This document shows positions 33,401-42,089 of a DNA stretch of 64,000 nucleotides, one piece after another. A model generated the notes under the pieces. The model was not told where the DNA came from and ran no database searches. It was given only the letters and a program-made list of their open reading frames with translations. The number at the start of each line of letters is the position of its first letter. Position 1 is the first letter of the stretch. The stretch lies in assembly GCA_964384465.1 (NCBI GenBank), contig CAYLLT010000020.1:1-64000 (forward strand), written 5' to 3'. Source of the stretch: CAYLLT01 sp964384465. Lineage in GTDB: Bacteria > Planctomycetota > Phycisphaerae > UBA1845 > PWPN01. A program made the position numbers and the translations under genes.

Positions 33401-34356
33401 TGTGGCTGAGCCTGCCGCTGTTTCCCGAACAAGCTTCCACGGTCGCCGGCCGGGTGGACGCGCTTTACTTCTTTTTGTTGGGTGTTTCTACCATTTTCGC
33501 CGTGCTGATTTTCGTGCTGGTCATCTTTTTCGCCGTCAGATACCGCCGGTCCAAACATCCCCGTGCCCGTCAGATCGGCGGGAGCCTGCCGCTGGAGATA
33601 CTCTGGTCGGCCATACCGTTCAGTCTGGCGATGGTCATGTTCGCCTGGGGGGCGAACTTGTATTACGACATGTATGAGCCTCCGAAGGAGGCGGCGGATC
33701 TGTACGTGGTCGCGAAGCAATGGATGTGGAAATTCCAGCACCCGGAGGGGCCGAGCGAAATCAACGAGCTGCACATCCCGGTAGGCCGCAGGTTCAAGAC
33801 CATCATGACCTCGCAGGACGTGATCCATTCCCTGTACATCCCGGCGTTCCGTATCAAGCGCGATGTTCTGCCCGGCCGGTACGTGAGCGCGTGGTTCGAG
33901 GCGACGCAGCCGGGTGAGTACCACCTGTTCTGCGCGGAATACTGCGGGACCGAGCATTCGCGCATGGTGGGCCGCGTGGTGGTGATGGCGCCGGCGGAGT
34001 ACGAAAAGTGGCTGACCCGCGGGAGCACGGGCGTTTCGATGGCGGCCGCCGGCCGGCAATTATTCGAGCAGCTTGGCTGCCGGACGTGCCACAGCCGCGA
34101 TTCCGGTGCGAACGGGCCGCAGCTCGCCGGCCGGTTCGGCAGCCGCGTGCAACTCCGCAGCGGCCAGACCATCGTGATGGACGAGAATTACCTGCGCAAA
34201 TCCATCCTCGACCCCGCCTTCGATATTGCGGCCGGATATGATCCCACCATGCCCACCTACCGCGGGCTGGTCAGCGAAGAGGGTTTAATGCAGATCGTGG
34301 AGTGGTTGAAACGTTCCGACGAGGCGGCAGCAACGCAACCGGCGCAACAACCATGA
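33397..34356 (+). CDS. coxB: Cytochrome c oxidase subunit II with fused cytochrome c
   Basis: 319 residues; start overlaps the SCO stop (ATGA). Two N-terminal helices (LYFFLLGVSTIFAVLIFVLV and EILWSAIPFSLAMVMFAW) anchor the cupredoxin domain. CuA ligands: His in QDVIHSLYIP, then CAEYCGTEHSRM. Residues about 225-315 are a c-type cytochrome with CRTCH and a Met in DPTMPTYRG, making this a caa3-type oxidase that accepts electrons directly, probably from ActE. Confidence 0.95.
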   Translation: MMWLSLPLFPEQASTVAGRVDALYFFLLGVSTIFAVLIFVLVIFFAVRYRRSKHPRARQIGGSLPLEILWSAIPFSLAMVMFAWGANLYYDMYEPPKEAADLYVVAKQWMWKFQHPEGPSEINELHIPVGRRFKTIMTSQDVIHSLYIPAFRIKRDVLPGRYVSAWFEATQPGEYHLFCAEYCGTEHSRMVGRVVVMAPAEYEKWLTRGSTGVSMAAAGRQLFEQLGCRTCHSRDSGANGPQLAGRFGSRVQLRSGQTIVMDENYLRKSILDPAFDIAAGYDPTMPTYRGLVSEEGLMQIVEWLKRSDEAAATQPAQQP

Positions 34357-35975
34357 GCACCACCGTCACGGAAACCCGCGAGAACTATCTCAACGCCGCC
34401 TATGGCGTCAAGTCGTGGCTGCTCACCACCGACCACAAACGCATCGCCATTCTTTACCTGCTGGCGATCACGTTTTTCTTTTTCATCGGCGGGGCGTTCG
34501 CGGTGATAATCCGCATCGAGCTGATTACGCCGCAGGGCGATCTGGTCACGTCGGAAACGTACAACAAGCTGTTCACCATGCACGGCGTGATGCTCGTCTT
34601 CTTCTTCCTGATCCCTTCCATTCCGGCGACTCTCGGCAATTTCCTGGTCCCGCTGATGATCGGCGCGCGCGATCTGGCCTTTCCCAGGTTGAATCTGGCG
34701 AGTTGGTACATTTTCATGGCCGGCGGGTTATTCGCCCTGGTCGCGGCCGTCACCGGCGGCGTCGATACCGGCTGGACCTTCTATACGCCTTACAGCAGCA
34801 CCTACGCCAATACCAACGTGATCCTCACTGCCCTCGGCGCTTTCATCATGGGCTTCTCCTCCATACTCACCGGGCTTAACTTCATCGTCACCATTCACAA
34901 GATGAGGGCGCCGGGGCTGACCTGGTTCCGGCTGCCGCTCTTCATCTGGGCTAACTACGCGGCCAGCCTCATCATGGTGCTCGGCACGCCGGTGGTGGCC
35001 ATCGCCATCGTACTGGTCGCACTCGAGCGGCTTTTCGGGTTCGGATTCTTCGACCCCCGTTTGGGAGGCGATCCGATCCTTTTTCAGCATCTGTTCTGGT
35101 TTTATTCTCATCCGGCCGTGTACATGAACCTGCCGGCGATGGGCGTGATCTGCGTGCTCATCCCCTGTTTTTCCAGAAAACGCGTCTTCGGCTACAGCTT
35201 CATCGCATTCTCCAGTCTCGCCATTGCCTTGCTCGGCTTTCTCGTCTGGGGACATCACATGTTCACCAGTGGGCAATCCATCTACGCCGGTATGATTTTC
35301 TCGATACTCAGTTTCCTGGTCGCCATTCCATCCGCGATCAAAGTGTTCAACTGGACGGCCACGCTCTACCAGGGCTCGATCTCGTATGCGACACCGATGC
35401 TCTACGCCCTCGGCTTCATCGGCCTGTTCACCATCGGCGGGTTGACCGGCCTTTTCCTGGCCTGCCTGGGATTGGACGTGCACGTGCACGATACCTACTT
35501 CATCGTCGCTCATTTTCATTACATCATGGTCGGCGGCGTGGTCATGGCCTACCTGGGCGGATTTCATTTCTGGTGGCCGAAGATCACCGGGCGCATGTAC
35601 CCGGAAGGCTGGGCGCGCCTCTCCGCGCTGATCATCTTCGTCGGATTCAACCTCACCTTCTTTCCGCAGTTTCTGCTCGGTTATCTGGGCATGCCGCGGC
35701 GCTACCATGATTACAGACACTCGCCGGAATTTCAGATCTATCACGTGCTATCGAGTGCGGGGGCATCGATTCTCGGCGTGGGCTACCTGCTCCCGATGGT
35801 GTACATGATCTGGTCGCTGCGCTGGGGGAAGGTGGCCCCGTCCAATCCGTGGGCAGCCACGGGCTTGGAATGGCAGACGCCCTCGCCGCCGCCGACGCAC
35901 AATTTCGAGCAGACACCCATCGTGACGGAAGAAGCCTACGCCTATAGCGAACATGAGGAGCCGCAGCTTGTCTAG
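34353..35975 (+). CDS. coxA: Cytochrome c oxidase subunit I, A2 type
   Basis: 540 residues, start overlapping the coxB stop. Heme-copper ligands are all present: His in TMHGVML, CuB His and crosslinked Tyr in YSHPAVYMNLP, HH in WGHHMFTSG, and the two heme histidines in AHFHYIMVGG. The helix VI glutamate of classical (A1) enzymes (HPEVY) is absent; instead the sequence has the Tyr-Ser pair before His-Pro-Ala-Val-Tyr, the hallmark of A2-type proton pumps such as that of Rhodothermus. It is the site of oxygen reduction and proton pumping, in the cytoplasmic membrane. Confidence 0.96.
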   Translation: MSTTVTETRENYLNAAYGVKSWLLTTDHKRIAILYLLAITFFFFIGGAFAVIIRIELITPQGDLVTSETYNKLFTMHGVMLVFFFLIPSIPATLGNFLVPLMIGARDLAFPRLNLASWYIFMAGGLFALVAAVTGGVDTGWTFYTPYSSTYANTNVILTALGAFIMGFSSILTGLNFIVTIHKMRAPGLTWFRLPLFIWANYAASLIMVLGTPVVAIAIVLVALERLFGFGFFDPRLGGDPILFQHLFWFYSHPAVYMNLPAMGVICVLIPCFSRKRVFGYSFIAFSSLAIALLGFLVWGHHMFTSGQSIYAGMIFSILSFLVAIPSAIKVFNWTATLYQGSISYATPMLYALGFIGLFTIGGLTGLFLACLGLDVHVHDTYFIVAHFHYIMVGGVVMAYLGGFHFWWPKITGRMYPEGWARLSALIIFVGFNLTFFPQFLLGYLGMPRRYHDYRHSPEFQIYHVLSSAGASILGVGYLLPMVYMIWSLRWGKVAPSNPWAATGLEWQTPSPPPTHNFEQTPIVTEEAYAYSEHEEPQLV

Positions 35976-36612
35976 CCAATCCGCCCCTCTGGCGCATCAT
36001 TTCGAGGACCTGGATCAGCAGCATCAGGTGGCCACGATGGGTATGTGGGTGTTCCTGGTCACGGAGGTGCTGTTCTTCGGCGGGCTGTTTACCGGTTACA
36101 CGTATTATCGCTGCCTCTATCCGGATGCCTGGATGCACGGCAGCCGGTACCTTGACGTTCCGCTCGGCGCGATCAATACCGTCGTGCTCATCACCAGCAG
36201 CCTGTTCATGGCCATCGCCGTAAGGAGTGCCCAGCTTGGGGCGCGGAAAATGCTGACGCTCTTTCTGTGGCTGACCATTCTGGCGGGCGGTGCGTTCTTA
36301 TGCATCAAGTTTTTTGAGTATCACCACAAGTTCGAGGAGCACCTGGTTCCCGGCCGCGACTTTGTCCTTCGTGGGTCGCAGCCGCGGGAGGTTCAATTAT
36401 TTTTCTCGTTCTATTTTGCCATGACCGGCCTGCATGCCGTGCACATGATTGTCGGGATCGTCCTGATCGCCGTCTTCAGCATCGCGGCGTGGCGCGGGCG
36501 TTTTTCGCCGGCCTATTTTGCGCCCGTCGAGACGCTGGGCCTGTACTGGCATTTTGTGGATATCATCTGGATCTTTCTATTCCCGTTGCTCTATCTCGTG
36601 GGGCATCACTGA
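35953..36612 (+). CDS. coxC: Cytochrome c oxidase subunit III
   Basis: 219 residues from ATG 35953, inside the end of coxA; a TTG at 35968, next to the coxA stop, would give a more usual N-terminus. Helices and markers such as VATMGMWVFLVTEVLFFGGL, YFAMTGLHAVHMIVGIVLI and YWHFVDIIWIFLFPLLYLV are typical of subunit III, with the conserved acidic residue in helix I (TEVLFF). It stabilises subunit I and the proton uptake path. Confidence 0.95.
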   Translation: MRSRSLSSQSAPLAHHFEDLDQQHQVATMGMWVFLVTEVLFFGGLFTGYTYYRCLYPDAWMHGSRYLDVPLGAINTVVLITSSLFMAIAVRSAQLGARKMLTLFLWLTILAGGAFLCIKFFEYHHKFEEHLVPGRDFVLRGSQPREVQLFFSFYFAMTGLHAVHMIVGIVLIAVFSIAAWRGRFSPAYFAPVETLGLYWHFVDIIWIFLFPLLYLVGHH

Positions 36613-36914
36613 TGACGACACACATCGTTCCGCTCAAAACGTACCTGGCTGTATTCGGCGGCCTCATCCTGCTGACGACGGCCACCACCGGCGCCGACTA
36701 TATCGATCTCGGCCGATGGAACCTGATCCTGGCGCTCGGCATCGCGACCGCCAAGGCCCTGCTGGTCGTCCTGTATTTCATGCACCTTCGCTACAGCGGT
36801 GGGCTGATCCGGGTCTTCGTCGGCGCGGCGATCATGTGGCTGATGATCCTGATCGGCATGACGCTGGACGATGTGCTGACGCGAGGCTGGCAGTTCCGCC
36901 CGCGCGGCTGGTAG
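36612..36914 (+). CDS. coxD: Cytochrome c oxidase subunit IV
   Basis: 100 residues; ATG at 36612 shares a base with the coxC stop (TGATG). Three helices (VFGGLILLTTATTGADYI, NLILALGIATAKALLVVLYF and FVGAAIMWLMILIGMTLDDV) and the motif KALLVVLYFMHLRYS identify the short prokaryotic subunit IV. It is the last gene of the act-cox operon; I see no clear terminator in the 170 bases after it, only a GC-rich stretch. Confidence 0.92.
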   Translation: MTTHIVPLKTYLAVFGGLILLTTATTGADYIDLGRWNLILALGIATAKALLVVLYFMHLRYSGGLIRVFVGAAIMWLMILIGMTLDDVLTRGWQFRPRGW

Positions 36915-37082
36915 CCGGTCTTTAAGGGGGGAGGCGCAGGCGCGCCGGCCCAGGGGAGGTCTTTTGGCCATCGCAAACCGAGGTGGTTTTTTTTAACGGC
37001 GTGTGGCACGGCCGTCTTGGCCTCGGGCCTTTCGCCGCCACCAGTGCACGCTGCGGACGGGATACGCAGGAGGCGCGATCCA

Positions 37083-37337
37083 TCAGAAAAACTGCCTTAC
37101 CTGCGGTAACTTCGGTCGGTGCGGTCGCGACGGCAGCTTCGGGGGCGCGACTGCCGCTCGCCGATCTTCGAATGCCCGCAAGTCGCTCTCGCGCACGACG
37201 TATCGCGGCCTGCGGCCGGTCGCGCGTGTGGCGATATTGATCGCCTGGAGTTCACCCGACCTGATCCATCCCAGCACCTTGTCCGGACTGACGCCGTATG
37301 CTTCGGCGATTTGCGGCGGCGTAAAATGGCGTTCCAT
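37083..37337 (-). CDS. Small helix-turn-helix DNA-binding protein
   Basis: 84 residues. The N-terminal 60 residues are a MerR/excisionase-type helix-turn-helix (HFTPPQIAEAYGVSPDKVLG then WIRSGELQAINIA and RPRYVVRESDLRAFEDRR), followed by a basic Pro-rich tail (PPKLPSRPHRPKLPQ). Such proteins bind short DNA sites as excisionases or small regulators. No integrase is nearby. Standalone gene between the oxidase operon and a PEP-CTERM gene; target unknown. Confidence 0.75.
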   Translation of the reverse strand: MERHFTPPQIAEAYGVSPDKVLGWIRSGELQAINIATRATGRRPRYVVRESDLRAFEDRRAAVAPPKLPSRPHRPKLPQVRQFF

Positions 37338-37401
37338 TCAGATAGGGTACCCCAAGTTCCACTGTTTCGAAATCGCCGTATCCGATTCGCCACCGTATGA
37401 A

Positions 37402-38460
37402 TTAAAGGCGCTGTGCGGGCGTGACCCCGCGCGAACGACGGAGCAACGGGAGTGCAATAAGCAGCATCAGCCCGCTAGCGGGCTCGGGAACTTCGGCGAT
37501 GCGGAAACCAATACCTCCGTCCTCTCCTGGCAATATGGCGTAACTGCTCATGAAAGCCCCTGTCCATGTATTAGAGCCGCCGAAAGATCCGCCACGGTGT
37601 TCGTGCGACTTACCGGGAACAACTGCCTCATTCCACTCCCAGACGTTGCCTCCTTGATCGAATGTGTTGTATGGGCTGCTTGAGTTTGTGAAAGCACCCA
37701 CCTCGGTCCGGTAGTAGGGCGGACCAATGGTATAGTTACCGATGACGGCATTCACATTGTTTCCAGGATCGGGATTGAGAAGCGCATTTGCAGGTGGATT
37801 ATTGGTTCTAGTTGGGTATTCCCAGTAACCCGCTCCTCCGGGTTTCTGAGGATCGAAATAAGCGGCCTTGTACCATTCGTCTCTAGACGGGATAACATAA
37901 CGGGCATTGGCGTTGCGGGTGACCTGCAATAAGTCAGCCTCTGTATTTTTTCCGATCAGCGTGTATGACCCATCCTCTGTCGTCGTAGCATCTTGCGCGC
38001 CATTGGGTTGGCCATTGTTCAACCAATTATTGAAACGAGCTGCGTCGCCCCAGCTCACGAAATTGACGGGGCGGTTGGCTCGGTCTGGCGCGACCGTGTA
38101 GACGTAAGGACTTGCCAACGTGCCGGAGCCAGCGCGTTGGATTTGACAACCTAGTCCAGATGTCATGCCACCGCTATACAGGTTGTGAGGATCTCCCCCT
38201 GCCGCAACTGAGTTGAGGAATTGGGTATACTGGCCGGCCGTTATCTCGAATTTGCCGATCTCGTAGCTGTGGTTGACTGCGCCATATCCAGGAGTCGCAT
38301 ACCGGGGATCTGGAGCATTTCCTACATTTCCCACGGGCACGAACTGCAGGCTGGTTTGCCCGATCGGCATGTTGAACACGTCCGCTGATGCGGCACTGGC
38401 GAACAAGGATGTGAATGCAGAGATTGCGCAGGCCGCGCGGGCATTTCGTATGATGGACAT
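37402..38460 (-). CDS. SUMF1-fold (formylglycine-generating-enzyme-like) protein with PEP-CTERM tail
   Basis: 352 residues; ATG 38460 has GGAGGAGA 7 bases upstream. Signal peptide SIIRNARAACAISAFTSLFA. The body matches the SUMF1/FGE-sulfatase fold: YEIGKFEITAGQYTQFLNSV, NRPVNFVSWGDAARFNNWL, YVIPSRDEWYKAAYFDPQKP, FDQGGNVWEWNEAVV and HRGGSFGGS. The catalytic cysteines of true FGE are not evident. The C-terminus VPEPASGLMLLIALPLLRRS is a PEP-CTERM sorting signal, expected to be processed by an exosortase. Likely a cell-surface binding protein rather than an FGE. Base composition is visibly less GC-rich than the neighbours. Confidence 0.85.
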   Translation of the reverse strand: MSIIRNARAACAISAFTSLFASAASADVFNMPIGQTSLQFVPVGNVGNAPDPRYATPGYGAVNHSYEIGKFEITAGQYTQFLNSVAAGGDPHNLYSGGMTSGLGCQIQRAGSGTLASPYVYTVAPDRANRPVNFVSWGDAARFNNWLNNGQPNGAQDATTTEDGSYTLIGKNTEADLLQVTRNANARYVIPSRDEWYKAAYFDPQKPGGAGYWEYPTRTNNPPANALLNPDPGNNVNAVIGNYTIGPPYYRTEVGAFTNSSSPYNTFDQGGNVWEWNEAVVPGKSHEHRGGSFGGSNTWTGAFMSSYAILPGEDGGIGFRIAEVPEPASGLMLLIALPLLRRSRGVTPAQRL

Positions 38461-38609
38461 GCTTTTCTCCTCCAGCCGGACGTGAATGCTTTTCCGGCCC
38501 CATTCTACACGCTGGGCTGGGAGGCACAAGCTTCCGTTTTGAAGAATGGCCGCTAATTCACAGTGCGGGTAGCATCGGTCCTCAGAAACACTCGATGGAG
38601 GGCTATTCT

Positions 38610-39131
38610 ATGCGAAAACCGCGCATTCTCGCCGTTTTGCCCTTGCTGTTCATCCCCTCGGCAGCCGCCCTCGCCGACGCTACAGCCACACTCTCGGGCG
38701 TCGATGTACTCTTCTCTCCGAACGGTGGCTGTCAGGCTCGAATCGTTGCTGAACTAGCGAAAGCGAAGAAGACCATCCGCATCCACGCGTACAGCTACAC
38801 TGACGCGAAGATCGCGAAGGCGCTGCTCGATGCGAAGAAACGCGGCGTCACGTGTGAGGCGATACTCGATAAGTCGAACAAGACCGCCAAGTACAGTGCG
38901 GCCACGTTTCTGAAGAATCAGGGCATCCCCTGCCTGATCGACGATCGACACGCCATCGCACACAGCAAAATCATCATCATCGACGACGTGACTGTGGTCA
39001 CCGGCTCGTACAACTTCACGAAGAACGCGGAGGAGAACAACGCGGAGAACATGCTCGTGCTCGCGGGGATGCCGGACGTGGCCAAGGCATACGTCGAGAA
39101 CTACAAGCGGCACCGGGAGCATGCGCCGTAG
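38610..39131 (+). CDS. Secreted single-HKD phospholipase D-family nuclease
   Basis: 173 residues; ATG 38610 with GGAGGG 9 bases upstream; signal peptide ILAVLPLLFIPSAAALA. One HKD motif, AHSKIIIIDDVTVVTGSYNF, with TKNAEENNAENMLVL after it, the arrangement of Nuc-type endonucleases that work as dimers. Preceding elements (AKKTIRIHAYSYTDAKIAKA and KRGVTCEAILDKS) are typical. It probably cleaves DNA or RNA in the periplasm or outside. Divergent from the PEP-CTERM gene. Confidence 0.9.
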   Translation: MRKPRILAVLPLLFIPSAAALADATATLSGVDVLFSPNGGCQARIVAELAKAKKTIRIHAYSYTDAKIAKALLDAKKRGVTCEAILDKSNKTAKYSAATFLKNQGIPCLIDDRHAIAHSKIIIIDDVTVVTGSYNFTKNAEENNAENMLVLAGMPDVAKAYVENYKRHREHAP

Positions 39132-39207
39132 CCGGTCTGCTGTCGTTGAGGTACAGTGCGCCGGGCCGACTGACATATACCCGTCGGGACCAAACAAGGA
39201 GCCTTTC

Positions 39208-40509
39208 ATGAACCCACGCTGGATGCTCTCAGCGGCGATACTTGGATTGATGTCACTCGCGGCCGGCGGGGCGGAGCCTGCTGCGACCGTGCGGTGGAAG
39301 CAGAAGCAGTTCATCATCACGTTCTGGAGTCCGCCGCCGGCCACGGAAGAGGCGCTCGCCGCCGTGGCGGCCGAGCATTACAACCTCACCTGGGTGCCGG
39401 TCGAGGGGCTGGACATGGCCGCCAAGCACGGTCTGCGGGCCATGCTGACCAGCGACCTGTTGAACCCAGTCGTCCTGGATGATGCGGCGAAGCGGCCGCA
39501 GCTCGACGCGCTCATCGAGCGAGTGAAAAAGCACCCCGCCCTGGAGGCGTACTTCATCACCGACGAGCCGGGCGCCGGCGCGTTCCCCGGCTTGGGCAAG
39601 CTGGTGACGTACCTCCGCGAGCGCGACCCGGCCCACCCGGCGTACATCAACCTGTTCCCGACCTACGCGAACGAACAGCAGCTCGGGGTCAGCGCCGACG
39701 CCGCCGAGCGGGCCAAAGTCGGCTATCCGCAAAACTATGCGGGTGTCGGCACCAGCGATAAAACGGTGCTGGCCTACCGCGAGCACCTGAAGAAGTACGT
39801 CGAGATGGTCAAGCCCGATCTCATCAGCTACGACCACTATCATTTCATGAAGGACGGGGGCGACGGAAACCAGTACTTTCTTAACCTCGCGCTGATCCGC
39901 ACGGCGGCGCTCGAGGCCGGCAAGCCGTTCCTGAACATTATCCAGGCCAGCGATGGCGAGAAGAGCTGGCGGCTGCCGAACGCCGCCGAGACGCGCTTTC
40001 TTGTTTATACTACGCTGGCCTACGGCGGGCGGGGGATCAGCTACTTCCTCTATTGGGGCTCTCCGTCCTACAGCGGACTCTATAAGGAAGGCAAACCCAC
40101 TTCTATGGCCAAAGAGGTGGCCGCCCTCAACGCGGAGATAGAGAAGTTCGGCCCCGCGCTCATGGCCTTGGACTCGCTGGCCGTATACCATACCGCACCG
40201 TTGCCCTACGGGACGGAGGCCGCCCCACCCGACGCACCGGTGCGAATCATCGGCGGCGGCGAGTTCGTACTCGGCTTGTTCGGCAAGGCCGGCGGCCGAC
40301 CGAGCGCCTTCATGGTGGTCAACCGCAACTACAAGCAGAACAGCGAGGCGGAAGTGAGGGTCGCTATCCCCGGCCGCAAGCTGGAGGAACTCGACCGCAG
40401 GACGGGCAAGTGGTCTCACGTCCAGTCCCTCGGCGAGGATCGAATCGTGAAGATCAAGTTGCCGCCGGGCGACGGCCGGCTGTTCCGCATGTCAGACGCA
40501 AAGGGTTAA
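39208..40509 (+). CDS. Secreted glycosidase-like (TIM-barrel) protein
   Basis: 433 residues; ATG 39208 with AAGGAG 7 bases upstream; signal peptide MLSAAILGLMSLAAGG. The protein reads as an alpha/beta barrel: QFIITFWSPPPATEEALAAV, HYNLTWVPVEGLDMAAKHGL, ALEAYFITDEPGAGAFPGL (possible catalytic Asp-Glu), KPDLISYDHYHFMKDGG and FLVYTTLAYGGRGISYFLYW, then a small beta domain. Layout resembles GH42/GH5-like clan A enzymes; I cannot assign the family. The MFS transporter gene starts 2 bases after the stop, so the two are likely one unit for releasing and importing a sugar. Confidence 0.7.
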   Translation: MNPRWMLSAAILGLMSLAAGGAEPAATVRWKQKQFIITFWSPPPATEEALAAVAAEHYNLTWVPVEGLDMAAKHGLRAMLTSDLLNPVVLDDAAKRPQLDALIERVKKHPALEAYFITDEPGAGAFPGLGKLVTYLRERDPAHPAYINLFPTYANEQQLGVSADAAERAKVGYPQNYAGVGTSDKTVLAYREHLKKYVEMVKPDLISYDHYHFMKDGGDGNQYFLNLALIRTAALEAGKPFLNIIQASDGEKSWRLPNAAETRFLVYTTLAYGGRGISYFLYWGSPSYSGLYKEGKPTSMAKEVAALNAEIEKFGPALMALDSLAVYHTAPLPYGTEAAPPDAPVRIIGGGEFVLGLFGKAGGRPSAFMVVNRNYKQNSEAEVRVAIPGRKLEELDRRTGKWSHVQSLGEDRIVKIKLPPGDGRLFRMSDAKG

Positions 40510-40511
40510 CG

Positions 40512-41690
40512 ATGATTCAGGCATTGACACTCTCGGGTGCGTTCGCGGTGGGGATCGTGCTGTCGCTTCTGGGGGCGGTCAAGCTCGCGCTGGCCGAGAA
40601 GCTGAACATCAGCGACGCCGAGGTGGGCGGTCTCATCTCGGCCTTGATGTTCTCCTGCGTCATCGGCGCACTGGTCGCCGGCCCCCTGGTTGACGCGCTG
40701 GGCCAGAAGCGGGTGGTGGTATTCGGCTTCGCGCTGTGCGGCGTTTGCATTCTCCTCATCGCCCATGCCACTGCTTATACCGTGCTTTTCGCCGCCTGTT
40801 CCCTGCTCGGCCTGGGCACGCTCTGCGTTTCCACGGTCAGCAGTACGCTGGCCCCGGTGACCCTCTTCGGCGGAAGGAACCCGTCCGCGGCCCAGAACCT
40901 CAATAACGTGTTCTTCGGCCTCGGCGCATTTCTGATCCCGCTGCTGGTCGTCCTCCTCCTGCCCAGGCTCGGCTTTCAAGCCACCATCAGTCTCATCGCG
41001 GCGCTGATCCTGCTGCCCCTGGTCCCTGGCTTCATGACCACGTATCCACCCCTGACCACCGGGTTCCAATTCACAAGAGCCATCGGATTATTGACGAAAC
41101 CCACGATCCTGCTGGCCGGTCTCGTCCTCTTCTGCTATGTCGCGCTCGAAGCCTCGATGGGCGGCTGGATCACCACCTATCTGACCGATCTGGGTGCCAG
41201 CGGGAAGACTGCCGGCACGGTCCTGTCGCTCTTCTGGGTGAGCATCATGTTCTCGCGTCTGGCGGCCGCTCTGCTCATGGTGAGAAGCCGCGTTCTGACC
41301 GAACATCCCCATCAGGCCATGTTGATCACCATCGCCCTCACGATCATCTCGATCGTGTGCATCGCGACGATGATCGTCACCAGCTCAGCGCCGGTGGGAA
41401 TTGCCGCGATCATTCTGATGGGGCTTTCGTTCGGCCCGAATTTCCCGAACGTCGTGGGCCTGACCTTCAGCCGATGCGATCGATCCGTCTGGGGCAGCGC
41501 GTTTGGGATCGTCTTCGCGATGGGCTTGCTCGGGGCCACCATTATCCCGGCGGCCATCGGCATTTATTCCAAAGGCAAGACCATCCAGGCCAGCATGCCC
41601 ATCGCCCTGGTCACGGCCATCGTTCTCCTGGTCCTTTCCGTGGGCCTATGGCGGCTCTGTGCCCCGGGCCGAAGATCAGTCACCGGCTAG
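40512..41690 (+). CDS. MFS sugar transporter
   Basis: 392 residues, 12 helices. The start at 40512 follows the upstream stop by two bases. Conserved MFS loop between helices 2 and 3 (GPLVDALGQKRVVVFGFALC), and sequence such as NVFFGLGAFLIPLLV and ALEASMGGWITTYLTDLGAS, recalls the FucP/glucose-type branch. It probably imports a monosaccharide or small glycan across the cytoplasmic membrane, matching its glycosidase-like partner; substrate unknown. Confidence 0.85.
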   Translation: MIQALTLSGAFAVGIVLSLLGAVKLALAEKLNISDAEVGGLISALMFSCVIGALVAGPLVDALGQKRVVVFGFALCGVCILLIAHATAYTVLFAACSLLGLGTLCVSTVSSTLAPVTLFGGRNPSAAQNLNNVFFGLGAFLIPLLVVLLLPRLGFQATISLIAALILLPLVPGFMTTYPPLTTGFQFTRAIGLLTKPTILLAGLVLFCYVALEASMGGWITTYLTDLGASGKTAGTVLSLFWVSIMFSRLAAALLMVRSRVLTEHPHQAMLITIALTIISIVCIATMIVTSSAPVGIAAIILMGLSFGPNFPNVVGLTFSRCDRSVWGSAFGIVFAMGLLGATIIPAAIGIYSKGKTIQASMPIALVTAIVLLVLSVGLWRLCAPGRRSVTG

Positions 41691-41771
41691 AGCCTTTCAC
41701 GACCCGGAGGGTCCGAATGCGGGACCCCTGTCAGTTCACTGGACGACGCTTGCGCGCGGTAGAATGCTCGG

Positions 41772-42089
41772 ATGCACTGGTTCTGGCGAGGAGCCATAGT
41801 CTGCATCGTCACCGCTCTGATCATATTCGGGCTTGTCATGACCCAAGCAATCACCCTCGCCGCAATGCTCATCGCTGGCGCTCTCTATTGGCTCCCGTTG
41901 GGCACGAATGATATAGCCGCATGGCTGATTGTCGCAGCGATGTTGAGCGCGGTTCCATTGTTCCTGTATGGACTCTGGGGGCGGTACCTGGCTCCTGATC
42001 CCTCCAATGAAACCCGCTGCCGCAAATGCGGTTACATCCTCCGCGGCATCACCGAGCTGCGCTGCCCGGAGTGCGGGGAGAGGATATGA
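41772..42089 (+). CDS. Small membrane protein with C-terminal zinc ribbon
   Basis: 105 residues with three helices (IVCIVTALIIFGLVMTQA, ITLAAMLIAGALYWLPLG and AWLIVAAMLSAVPLFLYGLW) and a Cys4 zinc-ribbon tail (CRKCGYILRG...CPECGERI). Such proteins are common in planctomycetes, without known function. Its stop overlaps the next gene by 4 bases, and both proteins end with the same ribbon. Confidence 0.75.
   Translation: MHWFWRGAIVCIVTALIIFGLVMTQAITLAAMLIAGALYWLPLGTNDIAAWLIVAAMLSAVPLFLYGLWGRYLAPDPSNETRCRKCGYILRGITELRCPECGERI

Noticed and set aside
37003..37683. 226-codon plus-strand open frame over the small HTH gene
   Set aside because: The minus strand has a clear helix-turn-helix protein and the start of a SUMF1-fold gene; the plus frame has no motif.
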